Below, piece by piece: positions 42,251-51,070 of a stretch of DNA of 64,000 nt; position 1 is the first letter of the stretch; each line of letters opens with the position of its first letter. The stretch spans positions 1,798,001-1,862,000 of the forward strand of contig NZ_CP077092.1 in NCBI RefSeq assembly GCF_014268585.2, written 5' to 3'. This DNA is from Pseudomonas iranensis. GTDB lineage: Bacteria; Pseudomonadota; Gammaproteobacteria; Pseudomonadales; Pseudomonadaceae. The translations under genes were made by a program, and so were the position numbers. Below the pieces are notes generated by a model. It did no database searches and had not been told where the DNA came from. It saw only the letters and a program-made list of their open reading frames with translations.

Positions 42251-43663
42251 ATGAGTGGACAACCCTCGCAATCAGGCGAGCTTAAACGCGGCCTGAAAAA
42301 TCGCCATATTCAACTGATCGCCCTCGGTGGCGCGATCGGTACCGGATTGTTCCTCGGTTCTGCCGGGGTACTGAAATCCGCCGGCCCGTCGATGATCCTC
42401 GGCTACGCCATCTGCGGCTTCATCGCCTTCATGATCATGCGCCAGCTCGGCGAAATGATCGTCGAAGAGCCGGTGGCCGGCTCCTTCAGCCATTTCGCGC
42501 ACAAATACTGGGGCGGTTTCGCCGGGTTCCTCTCGGGCTGGAACTGCTGGATTCTGTACATTCTGGTGGGCATGTCAGAGCTGACAGCGGTCGGCAAGTA
42601 CATCCATTACTGGGCGCCGGACATCCCGACCTGGGTCTCCGCTGCTGCATTCTTCGTGCTGATCAACGCGATCAACCTGGCCAACGTCAAAGTCTTCGGT
42701 GAAGCCGAATTCTGGTTTGCGATCATCAAGGTTGTGGCCATCGTTGGCATGATCGCCTTGGGCAGCTACCTGCTGGTCAGCGGCCACGGCGGCCCGCAGG
42801 CGTCGGTGAGCAACCTGTGGTCCCACGGTGGTTTCTTCCCCAATGGGGTGAGCGGTCTGGTGATGGCCATGGCGATCATCATGTTCTCCTTCGGCGGTCT
42901 GGAAATGCTCGGTTTCACCGCCGCTGAAGCCGACAAACCGAAAACCGTGATTCCGAAAGCGATCAATCAGGTGATCTACCGCATCCTGATTTTCTACATT
43001 GGCGCACTGGTGATCCTGCTGTCGCTGACCCCGTGGGACAGCCTGCTGGAAACCCTCAATGCGTCGGGCGATTCCTACAGCGGCAGTCCGTTCGTGCAGG
43101 TGTTCTCGATGCTCGGCAGCAATACCGCCGCGCACATCCTCAACTTCGTCGTGCTGACCGCTGCGCTGTCGGTATACAACAGCGGCACCTACTGCAACAG
43201 CCGCATGCTGCTGGGCATGGCCGAGCAGGGCGATGCGCCGAAAGGTCTGGCGAAGATCGACAAGCGCGGCGTGCCGGTGCGTTCGATTCTGGCGTCGGCG
43301 GCAGTGACGCTGGTTGCCGTGCTGCTCAACTACCTGATCCCGCAGCACGCGCTGGAACTGCTGATGTCGCTGGTGGTTGCGACGCTGGTGATCAACTGGG
43401 CGATGATCAGCTACTCGCACTTCAAGTTCCGCCAGCACATGAACCAGACCAAACAGACGCCGCTGTTCAAGGCGCTGTGGTATCCATACGGCAACTTCGT
43501 CTGCCTGGCATTCGTGGTGTTCATCCTCGGCGTGATGCTACTGATCCCGGGGATTCAGATCTCGGTGTACGCGATTCCGGTGTGGGTGGTGTTCATGTGG
43601 GTCTGCTACCTGATCAAGAACAAGCGCAGTGCCCAGCAGGCGCTGCCAGTGATCGCCAAGTAA
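42251..43663 (+). CDS. aroP: Aromatic amino acid permease AroP
   Basis: 470 residues with twelve membrane helices, APC superfamily. It matches E. coli AroP along its length, including LKRGLKNRHIQLIALGGAIG, EEPVAGSFSHFA, VKVFGEAEFWFAIIKV, FSFGGLEMLGFTAAEAD and SVYNSGTYCNSRML. It takes up Phe, Tyr and Trp with protons. The ATG at 42251 has only a weak ribosome site (GTGAGACC), which suits translation coupled to the upstream leader. An in-frame TTG at 42233 is not favoured. Confidence 0.93.
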   Translation: MSGQPSQSGELKRGLKNRHIQLIALGGAIGTGLFLGSAGVLKSAGPSMILGYAICGFIAFMIMRQLGEMIVEEPVAGSFSHFAHKYWGGFAGFLSGWNCWILYILVGMSELTAVGKYIHYWAPDIPTWVSAAAFFVLINAINLANVKVFGEAEFWFAIIKVVAIVGMIALGSYLLVSGHGGPQASVSNLWSHGGFFPNGVSGLVMAMAIIMFSFGGLEMLGFTAAEADKPKTVIPKAINQVIYRILIFYIGALVILLSLTPWDSLLETLNASGDSYSGSPFVQVFSMLGSNTAAHILNFVVLTAALSVYNSGTYCNSRMLLGMAEQGDAPKGLAKIDKRGVPVRSILASAAVTLVAVLLNYLIPQHALELLMSLVVATLVINWAMISYSHFKFRQHMNQTKQTPLFKALWYPYGNFVCLAFVVFILGVMLLIPGIQISVYAIPVWVVFMWVCYLIKNKRSAQQALPVIAK

Positions 43664-43673
43664 CCGCTCAAGC

Positions 43674-43714
43674 AAAAACAGCAAACCCGGCCAAGTGCCG
43701 GGTTTGTTGTTTTG
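43674..43714 (+). terminator. Rho-independent terminator of aroP
   Basis: Stem AACCCGGC / GCCGGGTT with loop CAAGT, followed by TGTTGTTTTG and preceded by an A-rich run; 10 bp after the stop codon. Confidence 0.85.
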
Positions 43715-43742
43715 AAATGGGAAAATCTGGCATCACACCGAA

Positions 43743-43835
43743 CCCTGTGGGAGCGAGCCTGCTCGCGAAAGCGGTCCATCAGAAACATCTGCATCGACTG
43801 ACACACCGCCTTCGCGAGCAGGCTCGCTCCGACAG
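43743..43835. repeat. REPIN (family A)
   Basis: Two inverted cores between aroP and arfB; the second has one base change (CTCCGACAG). Confidence 0.88.
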
Positions 43836-43886
43836 AGGTTGAGTGAATCAGGTTATCCTGCACGCTCTGATTACGGACGCTTTTCC

Positions 43887-44300
43887 ATGCTGGTGATTTC
43901 CAACAACGTGCATCTGCCGGATGCCGAGATCGAATTGACCGCCATCCGCGCGCAAGGCGCCGGAGGGCAGAACGTCAACAAGGTCTCCAGCGCCATGCAT
44001 TTGCGCTTCGACATTCCCAACTCGTCATTGCCGGAGTTCTACAAGGATCGCCTGCTGGCACTGCGCGACAGTCGTATCACCAGCGATGGCGTGCTGATCA
44101 TCAAGGCGCAGCAATACCGAACCCAGGAAGCCAACCGCGCCGATGCGCTGGAGCGGCTGGTCGAGCTGATTCTCAGCGCCACCAAAGTGGAAAAGAAACG
44201 CCGCCCGACCAAGCCGACCCTTGGTTCGAAGAAGCGCCGGCTGGAGTCGAAAACCAAGCGCGGCAGCATCAAGGCCGGGCGCGGCAAGGTGGACTTCTAA
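43887..44300 (+). CDS. arfB: Alternative ribosome-rescue factor ArfB (YaeJ)
   Basis: A 137-residue release-factor-like hydrolase starting [17 protein letters not shown] at 43887. The catalytic GGQ is in [20 protein letters not shown]. The basic tail ([20 protein letters not shown] and beyond, ending [14 protein letters not shown]) enters the empty mRNA channel of stalled ribosomes. Its last 4 bp overlap the convergent MFS gene. Confidence 0.95.
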   Translation: MLVISNNVHLPDAEIELTAIRAQGAGGQNVNKVSSAMHLRFDIPNSSLPEFYKDRLLALRDSRITSDGVLIIKAQQYRTQEANRADALERLVELILSATKVEKKRRPTKPTLGSKKRRLESKTKRGSIKAGRGKVDF

Positions 44301-45493
44301 ACCTCGCGATACTTCGCCGTGTGCTTGTACAGATAGACACTCAAGCCAAGTCCGCTCAACGCCGCGAAGGCTGCGAACAGAAAGATCGAAGCAAAACCGA
44401 ATCCTGCTGCGATCGCCCCGGCCAGCGGCCCGGTGATCCCCAGCGACAAATCAATGAACAGCGAATAGGCACCGACCGCCGCGCCACGGCTCGAGGCCGG
44501 CACCAGATTCACTGCTTCCACGCCCAGCGCCGGGAACACCAGCGAGAAGCCGAAACCGCTCAGCGCCGCACCGGCCAGTGCCCAATGCGCATCCGGAGCA
44601 ATCCACAACAGCAACAGTCCCAACGTTTCCACCGACAGACAGGCAATCGCCACGCGGAAGCCGCCGAGGCGGTTGATCAGATTGCCGAACAGCAGCCGCG
44701 CGCCGATGAAGCTGGCGCCGAACAGGCTCAGGCACAGCACCGCGTTGTCCCAGTGCTGGGTCGCGTAATACAGGGTAATGAAGGTGGCGATGGTGCCAAA
44801 ACCGATCGAGCCCAGCGCCAGTCCGCAGCCGTGAGGGAAGACTTTGCCCAGCACATGCATGAACGGCAGACGTTCGCCGGCGACGATCGGCGCAGCGGTT
44901 TTTGGCCATGCCAGCGCCAGACCGAGCAAAGCGAGGAGGATGATGCTCACGCCCATGCTCCACAGCCCCAACCTGCTTACCAGCCAGACACCGAACGGCG
45001 CGCCGATCGCCAGGGCCCCGTAACTGGCGATGCCGTTCCAGGAAATCACTTTCGCCGTATTCGCCGCGCCAACCCGACCAATGCCCCAGCCAATCGAACC
45101 GGAACCGACCAGGCTTTCCGCACTGCCCAACACCAGACGGCCGATCAACAGACTGATCAGGCTCAGCAGCGGCAGGTTCGGCGTCCACGCGGAAATCAGC
45201 ATGAACACACCGCTCAAGCCGCAACCAGCGAGGCCGATCATCACTGCGCGTTTGCTGCCCTGGTTGTCGATGATCTTGCCGGCATACGGGCGGCTGAGCA
45301 GGGTGGCGAGGTATTGCACGCTGATCACCAGCCCGGCGATCACCGCACCGAAACCCAGGTCACTGTGGACGTAGCCCGGCAACACGGCGAGCGGGATGCC
45401 GATGTTCAGGTAACCGATGAAGGTGAAAAGGACGATGGAGACCACTTGCAGCGTGACCGCCAGCGGACGCTGGGGCTCGTATATAGACGACAT
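44297..45493 (-). CDS. MFS transporter (YfcJ/YhhS-like)
   Basis: A 398-residue major facilitator with twelve helices. The loop 2-3 motif [17 protein letters not shown] is the MFS signature [21 protein letters not shown] is in helix 4-5. It resembles the arabinose-efflux-like YfcJ/YhhS group, whose members export drugs or small metabolites. Substrate unknown. Start [13 protein letters not shown] at 45493. Confidence 0.88.
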   Translation of the reverse strand: MSSIYEPQRPLAVTLQVVSIVLFTFIGYLNIGIPLAVLPGYVHSDLGFGAVIAGLVISVQYLATLLSRPYAGKIIDNQGSKRAVMIGLAGCGLSGVFMLISAWTPNLPLLSLISLLIGRLVLGSAESLVGSGSIGWGIGRVGAANTAKVISWNGIASYGALAIGAPFGVWLVSRLGLWSMGVSIILLALLGLALAWPKTAAPIVAGERLPFMHVLGKVFPHGCGLALGSIGFGTIATFITLYYATQHWDNAVLCLSLFGASFIGARLLFGNLINRLGGFRVAIACLSVETLGLLLLWIAPDAHWALAGAALSGFGFSLVFPALGVEAVNLVPASSRGAAVGAYSLFIDLSLGITGPLAGAIAAGFGFASIFLFAAFAALSGLGLSVYLYKHTAKYREV

Positions 45494-45596
45494 GGGTAAC
45501 GATCCACGGGAGCAGCAGATTAGATAGGCTGCTCATGATACCGGCGTGAACCGCAGAGGGGCGGGGAAAAGTAAAACTATTTGCCGGGCGGCGCTT

Positions 45597-45779
45597 TCAG
45601 GATTTCGCCGGGGCGACCAGTTGCGTGGTGACGAGGGCGGCGAGGGCGTTTTCTTCGCTGCCGAAACGCTCGAGCAGGGTGGCCTGTTTCTCGGGTGAGA
45701 GGCGATTCCAGATCTCGATCATCTTCTCGGTGGCGCCGATCAGCACGGCAGCTTGGCTTTGGGAGAATTCGTCGGTCAT
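45597..45779 (-). CDS. Conserved-looking small protein, unknown function
   Basis: 60 residues starting MTDEFSQSQAAVLIGATEKM at 45779; the longer frame up to 45911 has no ribosome site. It is mostly helical and contains WNRLSPEKQATLLERFGSEE. I do not recognise a named domain. It stands alone between the MFS gene and the next small ORF, both on the minus strand. Confidence 0.6.
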   Translation of the reverse strand: MTDEFSQSQAAVLIGATEKMIEIWNRLSPEKQATLLERFGSEENALAALVTTQLVAPAKS

Positions 45780-45849
45780 GGCGGGCTCGGGTTTCAGGCA
45801 GTGTGGAAAGCGCATGTTAGCGCTTTCCACACGGTCTGTACGGCGGGTC

Positions 45850-45981
45850 TTACTCTTCGCTGTCGGCTTTGCGGCTGTCAGCGGCTTCTTGCGGCTCGGG
45901 CTTTTCAGCACCGGCGTGTTGCGGGGTCGTCTGCTCAGGTACGTGCAGGCTTGGGAAGGGGAGATTGGGAATCTCGTGCAT
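45850..45981 (-). CDS. 43-residue proline/acid-rich small ORF
   Basis: ATG at 45981 follows GCGAGGAGCGCACCC, a good ribosome site. The product begins MHEIPNLPFPSLHVPEQTTP and ends KADSEE; hydrophobic residues are limited to the first 14, the rest is polar and likely disordered. Stop TAA at 45850. No known domain. Confidence 0.45.
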   Translation of the reverse strand: MHEIPNLPFPSLHVPEQTTPQHAGAEKPEPQEAADSRKADSEE

Positions 45982-46145
45982 GGGTGCGCTCCTCGCTAAG
46001 TCTGTTGATAGATCAGGTGCTCCGCGCTTTACAAAGCCTGCGCAGGATACAGCAGGAAAAATGACAATCAGACTTTTAATTCAAATTAATGCGACAGATG
46101 GCCGCAGGGCGCGAGATCAACCGAAAACTAAATGTGGGAACGGGC

Positions 46146-46282
46146 CCTGTGGTGAGGGGATTTATCCCCGCTGGGCTGCGAAGCTGCCCCAGACCCTGCA
46201 TTCGCGGAATGTCTGACACTCCGCGAGCAACGGTGTACGACTGCTGCGCAGCCGGGCGGGGATAAATCCCCTCGCCACAAGG
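46146..46282. repeat. REPIN (family D)
   Basis: CTGTGGTGAGGGGATTTATC and the complementary GGGGATAAATCCCCTCGCC enclose inner stems; it sits just downstream of phhC. Confidence 0.87.
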
Positions 46283-46314
46283 GCCCGCTCCGACCGGGTT
46301 GTGTACTGCAAAAA

Positions 46315-47508
46315 CTATTTGCAGGCGTCAGCGATGGCGTCTGCGAGCAATGCGAGGCGGGTGGCGTCGATCCCGGCAACGTTCGCCCGGCCCGAGCTGA
46401 CCATGTACACGCTGTGCCGCTCGCGCAGGTGCTTTACCTGTTCCGGCGACAGGCCGGTGTAGGAGAACATCCCGCGTTGCACGCCAATGTGCGCGAAACG
46501 CTCGCGCAAACCGTGCGGCTCCAGCGCCTCGACCAGACCGCTGCGCAACTGCGCGATACGCAGACGCATGGCTTCCACTTCATCGGCCCAGCGCGCTTTC
46601 AGCTCTGGATCGGCGAGGATGGTCGCGACCACCGCCGCGCCATGATCCGGTGGCGTCGACCACAGATTGCGGGCGATGTTGGCCAGTTGGCTGCGGATGT
46701 CGATGAGCTTGTCGGCGCTGTTCGCACAGACGATCAGCGCACCGGTGCGGTCGCGGTACAGGCCGAAGTTCTTCGAGCAGGAACTGGTGACCAGCAGCTC
46801 TGGCAGTTGCGCCGCGAACAACCGGGTCGACCACGCGTCCTGTTCCAGTCCATCACCAAAACCCTGATAAGCAAAGTCGATCAGCGGCAGCAGATCGCGG
46901 CTGCGCACCACTTCAAGCACACGCTTCCAGTCGTCATGGCTCAGGTCGAAACCGGTCGGGTTGTGGCAGCACGCATGCAGCAGCACCACGTCGCCCTTCG
47001 GCACTTCCCTGAGCACGGCGAGCATCGCTTCGACGTCGAGGCGGTTGTCACTGCCGACGTACGGGTAGTGGCTGACCTTGACCTTGGCGGCGGCGAAAAT
47101 GGTTTCGTGGATCGGCCAGGTCGGGTTGCTCAACCACACGCCTTTGCCCGGCAGGCATTGCGCGATGAAGTCGGCGGCCAGCCGCAAGGCACCGGTACCG
47201 CCTGGGGTCTGGGTGGCGCCGGCGCGTTGTTCGGTGATCAGTTGCGAGTCGGCACCGAGTACCAGCTCATTGATGACCTTGCCGAACAGCGGATTGCCGT
47301 GGCCACCGATGTAGGTCTTGGTGTCCTGGCTTTCGACCAGTCGCGCCTCGGCGATTTTTACCGCTTCCGGGATCGGCGTCAGGCCCTGGGCATCCTTGTA
47401 GACGCCAACGCCAAGGTCGAACTTGCGCGGATTGGCATCCTGCGCATAGGCCTCCATCAAACCGAGAATCGGGTCGCCGGGGACCCGGCCGATGGCGTCG
47501 AAGTGCAT
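46315..47508 (-). CDS. phhC: Aromatic amino acid aminotransferase (PhhC/TyrB type)
   Basis: A 397-residue class I PLP aminotransferase. The PLP lysine is in VTSSCSKNFGLYRDRTGAL; further landmarks are HACCHNPTGFD (PLP-ring binding Asn) and IDFAYQGFGD. In Pseudomonas the third phh gene transaminates tyrosine and other aromatic amino acids, feeding the homogentisate route. Its ATG overlaps the phhB stop by one base, so the two are coupled. Last gene of the operon. Confidence 0.93.
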   Translation of the reverse strand: MHFDAIGRVPGDPILGLMEAYAQDANPRKFDLGVGVYKDAQGLTPIPEAVKIAEARLVESQDTKTYIGGHGNPLFGKVINELVLGADSQLITEQRAGATQTPGGTGALRLAADFIAQCLPGKGVWLSNPTWPIHETIFAAAKVKVSHYPYVGSDNRLDVEAMLAVLREVPKGDVVLLHACCHNPTGFDLSHDDWKRVLEVVRSRDLLPLIDFAYQGFGDGLEQDAWSTRLFAAQLPELLVTSSCSKNFGLYRDRTGALIVCANSADKLIDIRSQLANIARNLWSTPPDHGAAVVATILADPELKARWADEVEAMRLRIAQLRSGLVEALEPHGLRERFAHIGVQRGMFSYTGLSPEQVKHLRERHSVYMVSSGRANVAGIDATRLALLADAIADACK

Positions 47509-47864
47509 TACTTGCGTCCTTCTGCGGTCTTCGCCACTTCGTCAGTGCGCGCAGCCATGATGAAGTCGTTGCGGTGCAGGCCTTTGATCGAGTGGCTCCA
47601 CCAGGTCACGGTGACTTTGCCCCACTCGGTCAGCAGGCCTGGGTGGTGGCCTTCGGCCTCGGAGATCTCGCCCACGGCGTTGGTGAAGGCCAGCGCATGC
47701 TTGAAGTTCTTGAACAGGAAAACTTTCTCCAACTGCATGATGCCGTCGCGTACTTCGATGTTCCAGTCAGGGATCTGCTTGATCAGGATCGGCAGTTCTT
47801 CGTCGCTGACTTGTGGCGCATCGGCGCGGCAGGCTTCGCAGTGGGCTTGGTTCAAAGTCGACAT
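47508..47864 (-). CDS. phhB: Pterin-4a-carbinolamine dehydratase
   Basis: A 118-residue protein with the family signature [24 protein letters not shown], in which the three catalytic His are visible (EGHHP and the later WWSHS). It recycles the tetrahydropterin cofactor of phenylalanine hydroxylase and can affect expression of PhhA. It lies 115 bp after phhA and overlaps phhC by one base. Confidence 0.96.
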   Translation of the reverse strand: MSTLNQAHCEACRADAPQVSDEELPILIKQIPDWNIEVRDGIMQLEKVFLFKNFKHALAFTNAVGEISEAEGHHPGLLTEWGKVTVTWWSHSIKGLHRNDFIMAARTDEVAKTAEGRK

Positions 47865-47979
47865 GGTGGATTCCTGAAAACGAGTGTGTTTTTTATTAAA
47901 GCGCGTGTGCCGCCAATGCCGTCACGCTAAAGCAAAGTGGCGGCCACGGACAGACGCAATTGTCAGCAAAAGTCGCGGT

Positions 47980-48771
47980 TCAGGCGGCTTTGGGTTTCGG
48001 CGGAAATTTCGGCGCGTGCAAGCCCAGCTGCATGCCCTGACGAACCATGGCCATGATGTCTTCATGGGCCACGTCGAACAGGCGCTTGAGATTGGGCAGG
48101 ACGAAGTACAGCGGCTGCAGGATGTCGATGCGATACGGCGTGCGCATGGCTTCTAGCGGATCGAAAATCTGATGCTCGGGCTCGTCCGACAGGCAATAAA
48201 CGGTTTCTTTCGGCGAGGACAGAATCCCGCCACCGTAGATGCGCTTGCCCTGCGGGGTGTCGACCAGACCGAATTCGATGGTCATCCAGTACAGCCGCGC
48301 CAGATACACGCGCTCTTCCTTGGTCGCTTGCAGGCCGAGCTTGCCGTAGGTGTGGGTGAATTCAGCGAAGTACGGGTTGGTCAGCAACGGGCAATGACCA
48401 AAGATCTCGTGAAAGATGTCCGGCTCTTGCAGGTAGTCGAGTTCTTCGCGGGTACGTATGAAGGTGGCGACGGGGAATTGCTTGCTGGCAAGCAACTCGA
48501 AAAAGGTCTGGAAAGGAATCAGCGCTGGCACCCGGGCAACTTGCCAGCCAGTGGTCTCGCCGAGGACTTTATTGATCTCGGCCAGTTGCGGGATGCGGTC
48601 GTGGGGCAGACCGAGTTTTTCGATACCGTCCAGGTATTCCTGGCACGCGCGACCTTCGATCACCTTCAATTGGCGAGTGATCAGCGTGTTCCACACCGCA
48701 TGTTCTTCGGCGGGGTAGTCGATAAAACCTTGCGCATCGGGCTCGCGAGCCACGTAGTGCGTCTGCTTCAT
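47980..48771 (-). CDS. phhA: Phenylalanine-4-hydroxylase
   Basis: A 263-residue bacterial monomeric hydroxylase. Iron ligands are in the DIFHEIFGHCPLL motif (His-x4-His) and the Glu in YWMTIEFGLV; the pterin-binding region is VARVPALIPFQTFFELLASK (positions about 82-101). It converts phenylalanine to tyrosine with O2 and tetrahydropterin. GCAGGAGAGC precedes the ATG. First gene of phhABC, divergent from phhR, with TyrR-like boxes in between. Confidence 0.97.
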   Translation of the reverse strand: MKQTHYVAREPDAQGFIDYPAEEHAVWNTLITRQLKVIEGRACQEYLDGIEKLGLPHDRIPQLAEINKVLGETTGWQVARVPALIPFQTFFELLASKQFPVATFIRTREELDYLQEPDIFHEIFGHCPLLTNPYFAEFTHTYGKLGLQATKEERVYLARLYWMTIEFGLVDTPQGKRIYGGGILSSPKETVYCLSDEPEHQIFDPLEAMRTPYRIDILQPLYFVLPNLKRLFDVAHEDIMAMVRQGMQLGLHAPKFPPKPKAA

Positions 48772-48816
48772 GCTGCTCTCCTGCTAGGAAATTCGTTTTT
48801 GTTATGTCCAGCGATG

Positions 48817-48934
48817 GCTAAAGGAATACCCCAGAGCGCGAAGCTGCGCAGCATGTTGAACGGTGAATGCGTAGGAAAATTCTGCTTGTTTCGTAAAGTT
48901 ATCGTTACGCTTTGTCGGGTAATGCGCATTTACA
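48817..48934 (-). promoter_or_regulatory. phhA promoter region with TyrR/PhhR-like boxes
   Basis: A box with the TyrR-type core GTAA-N8-TTAC lies at 48892-48909 (CGTAAAGTTATCGTTACG). A second, near-match with spacing one shorter (GTAA-N7-TTAC) is at 48919-48933. On the minus strand a GG-N10-GC pair (48817-48830) resembles a weak sigma-54 -24/-12 element 45-50 bp before the phhA ATG; three consensus bases around it do not match. Confidence 0.55.
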
Positions 48935-49029
48935 GTGATTGGCGGGTTTGAAAAGGGCAGGGGCTGTCACATAATCTTGACAACTATCTGCGTGCCTCGA
49001 CGAAAAACAGTTCGGCGCGCAACGCGTTT

Positions 49030-49124
49030 CCCTGTGGGAGCGAGCTTGCTCGCGAAAGCGGTGGGCTTGACACATCAATGCAGGATGTGCCGCCGCCTTC
49101 GCGAGCAAGCTCGCTCCCACACGG
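49030..49124. repeat. REPIN (family A variant)
   Basis: Cores read GAGCGAGCTTGCTCGCG, with TT in place of the usual CT at the centre, in inverted pair; between phhA promoter and phhR. Confidence 0.88.
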
Positions 49125-49162
49125 GCATTGGTCAATTTCCCAATCTTGTCGGGCCTTTTTCT

Positions 49163-50725
49163 ATGCGCATCAAAGTCCACTGCCAGAACCGCATCGGCAT
49201 CCTGCGCGACATTCTCAATCTGCTGGTGGCGTACGGGATCAACGTTGCCCGCGGTGAAGTTGGCGGTGAGCATGGCAATGCGATCTACCTGCACTGCCCG
49301 AATCTGATCAACATCCAGTTCCAGGCATTGCGCCCCAAGTTCGAGGCGATCGGCGGGGTGTTCGGGGTCAAGCGCGTCGGGCTGATGCCCAGTGAACGCC
49401 GGCACATGGAATTGAACGCACTGCTCGGCGCACTGGAGTTTCCGGTGCTGTCGATCGACATGGGCGGCTCGATCGTTGCGGCCAACCGCGCGGCGGCGCA
49501 GTTGCTCGGGGTGCGCGTCGATGAGGTGCCGGGGATTCCGCTGTCGCGCTACGCCGAGGATTTCGACCTGCCCGAACTGGTGCGCGCCAACAAATCGCGG
49601 ATCAACGGCATGCGCGTCAAGGTCAAGGGCGACATCTTTCTCGCCGACATCGCGCCGCTGCAATCGGAGCACGATGACAGCGAGGCCATGGCCGGCGCCG
49701 TACTGACGCTGCACCGCGCCGACCGCGTCGGCGAGCGTATCTACAATGTGCGCAAGCAAGAGCTGCGCGGTTTCGACAGCATCTTCCAGAGCTCGAAAGT
49801 CATGGCCGCTGTGGTCCGCGAAGCGCGACGCATGGCGCCGCTGGATGCACCGCTATTAATAGAAGGCGAAACCGGCACCGGCAAGGAATTGCTGGCGCGC
49901 GCCTGCCACCTCGCCAGCCCGCGTGGACAGTCGCCGTTGATGGCACTCAACTGCGCCGGGTTGCCGGAGTCGATGGCCGAGACCGAACTGTTCGGCTACG
50001 GCCCCGGCGCTTTCGAAGGTGCTCGCGCTGAGGGCAAGCTTGGCCTGCTGGAGTTGACCGCTGGCGGCACGCTGTTTCTCGATGGCGTCGGCGAGATGAG
50101 CCCGCGCTTGCAGGTAAAATTGCTGCGCTTTCTTCAGGACGGTTGCTTCCGTCGCGTCGGCAGTGATGAAGAGGTGTATCTGGACGTGCGGGTGATCTGC
50201 GCGACCCAGGTGGACTTGTCCGAATTGTGCGCGCGAGGCGAGTTTCGCCAGGATCTCTATCACCGCTTGAACGTGCTGTCGCTGCACATCCCGCCGCTGC
50301 GCGAATGCCTCGACGGTCTGACGCCGCTGGTTGAACACTTTCTCGATCAGGCCAGTCGGCAGATCGGCTGCCCGCTGCCGAAACTGGCCCCGGCGGCGAT
50401 GGATCGCCTCAGCCATTACCACTGGCCGGGCAACGTGCGGCAGCTGGAGAACGTACTGTTCCAGGCGGTTTCCCTGTGCGACGGCGGCACGGTCAAGGCC
50501 GAACATATTCGCCTGCCGGATTACGGCGTGCGTCAGCCGCTTGGCGATTTTTCCCTCGACGGAAGTCTGGACGAGATCGTCGGGCGCTTCGAGAAAGCGG
50601 TGCTGGAACGCTTGTATTCCGAGCATCCGAGCAGTCGGCAGTTGGGCAAGCGGCTGGGTGTTTCGCACACGACGATTGCCAACAAGTTGCGTGAGTATGA
50701 GGTTGGCAAAACCTCCGAAAGCTAA
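49163..50725 (+). CDS. phhR: TyrR-family transcriptional activator PhhR
   Basis: A 520-residue regulator. The ACT domain (about 1-75) begins MRIKVHCQNRIGILRDILNL; a PAS domain spans about 80-190. The AAA+ domain (about 205-435) has Walker A EGETGTGKE, but the sigma-54 contact loop GAFTGA is altered (FGYGPGAFEGAR), as in TyrR-like proteins, and Walker B is GGTLFLDGVGEM. The C-terminal helix-turn-helix is LGKRLGVSHTTIANKLREY. It senses aromatic amino acids and activates phhABC. The start at 49163 is used because the ACT domain begins there; the upstream frame runs through a REPIN. Confidence 0.95.
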   Translation: MRIKVHCQNRIGILRDILNLLVAYGINVARGEVGGEHGNAIYLHCPNLINIQFQALRPKFEAIGGVFGVKRVGLMPSERRHMELNALLGALEFPVLSIDMGGSIVAANRAAAQLLGVRVDEVPGIPLSRYAEDFDLPELVRANKSRINGMRVKVKGDIFLADIAPLQSEHDDSEAMAGAVLTLHRADRVGERIYNVRKQELRGFDSIFQSSKVMAAVVREARRMAPLDAPLLIEGETGTGKELLARACHLASPRGQSPLMALNCAGLPESMAETELFGYGPGAFEGARAEGKLGLLELTAGGTLFLDGVGEMSPRLQVKLLRFLQDGCFRRVGSDEEVYLDVRVICATQVDLSELCARGEFRQDLYHRLNVLSLHIPPLRECLDGLTPLVEHFLDQASRQIGCPLPKLAPAAMDRLSHYHWPGNVRQLENVLFQAVSLCDGGTVKAEHIRLPDYGVRQPLGDFSLDGSLDEIVGRFEKAVLERLYSEHPSSRQLGKRLGVSHTTIANKLREYEVGKTSES

Positions 50726-50734
50726 ATAGAGCCT

Positions 50735-50857
50735 TTGTGGCGAGGGGATTTATCCCCGATGGGCGGCGAAGCCGCCCCGCTTTTCCTTCCCAGCGACCTC
50801 ATTTGCAGGCTTGGCGACTGCTGCGCAGCCGAACGGGGATAAATCCCCTCGCCACAG
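50735..50857. repeat. REPIN (family D)
   Basis: TTGTGGCGAGGGGATTTATC and complement GGATAAATCCCCTCGCCAC around inner stems, directly after phhR. Confidence 0.9.
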
Positions 50858-50894
50858 GATCGCCATCCCCCCGCTGAACTGAGGATTGCCACCA

Positions 50895-50918
50895 ACCGGC
50901 ATGACACCGCCGGTTTTT
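50895..50918 (+). terminator. Probable terminator after phhR
   Basis: CCGGC-N8-GCCGG followed by T5. The stem is short but GC-only. Confidence 0.65.
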
Positions 50919-50997
50919 CGTCTTCCACCCATTTCAAATTCCCCCTCCGATCCCCTCAAGTCCCCTGTTTACCGGGCCTTCGCCCGCCAATAAAAAG

Positions 50998-51014
50998 TTG
51001 GTCTGCAAATTGCT
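50998..51014 (+). promoter_or_regulatory. Sigma-54 promoter of flgF operon
   Basis: TTGGTCTGCAAATTGCT: GG and GC separated by exactly 10 bp, with TGG at -24 and TTGCT at -12, close to the TGGCAC-N5-TTGCT consensus. It lies 57 bp before the flgF start. Known Pseudomonas flagellar hook and basal-body operons depend on RpoN. Confidence 0.78.
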
Positions 51015-51070
51015 TATGGCTGAGCAGTACAGCGGTGGGCGGCAAACGTCCGGCATGCAGAGGAAACACA

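Noticed and set aside
46414..47877. 487-codon plus-strand frame opposite phhC and phhB
   Set aside because: Antisense to two clear enzymes with catalytic motifs; low-complexity product.
49163..50725. Canonical sigma-54 enhancer-binding protein
   Set aside because: The AAA+ domain is present, but the GAFTGA loop is changed to GAFEGA, and ACT plus PAS domains mark it as TyrR-like.
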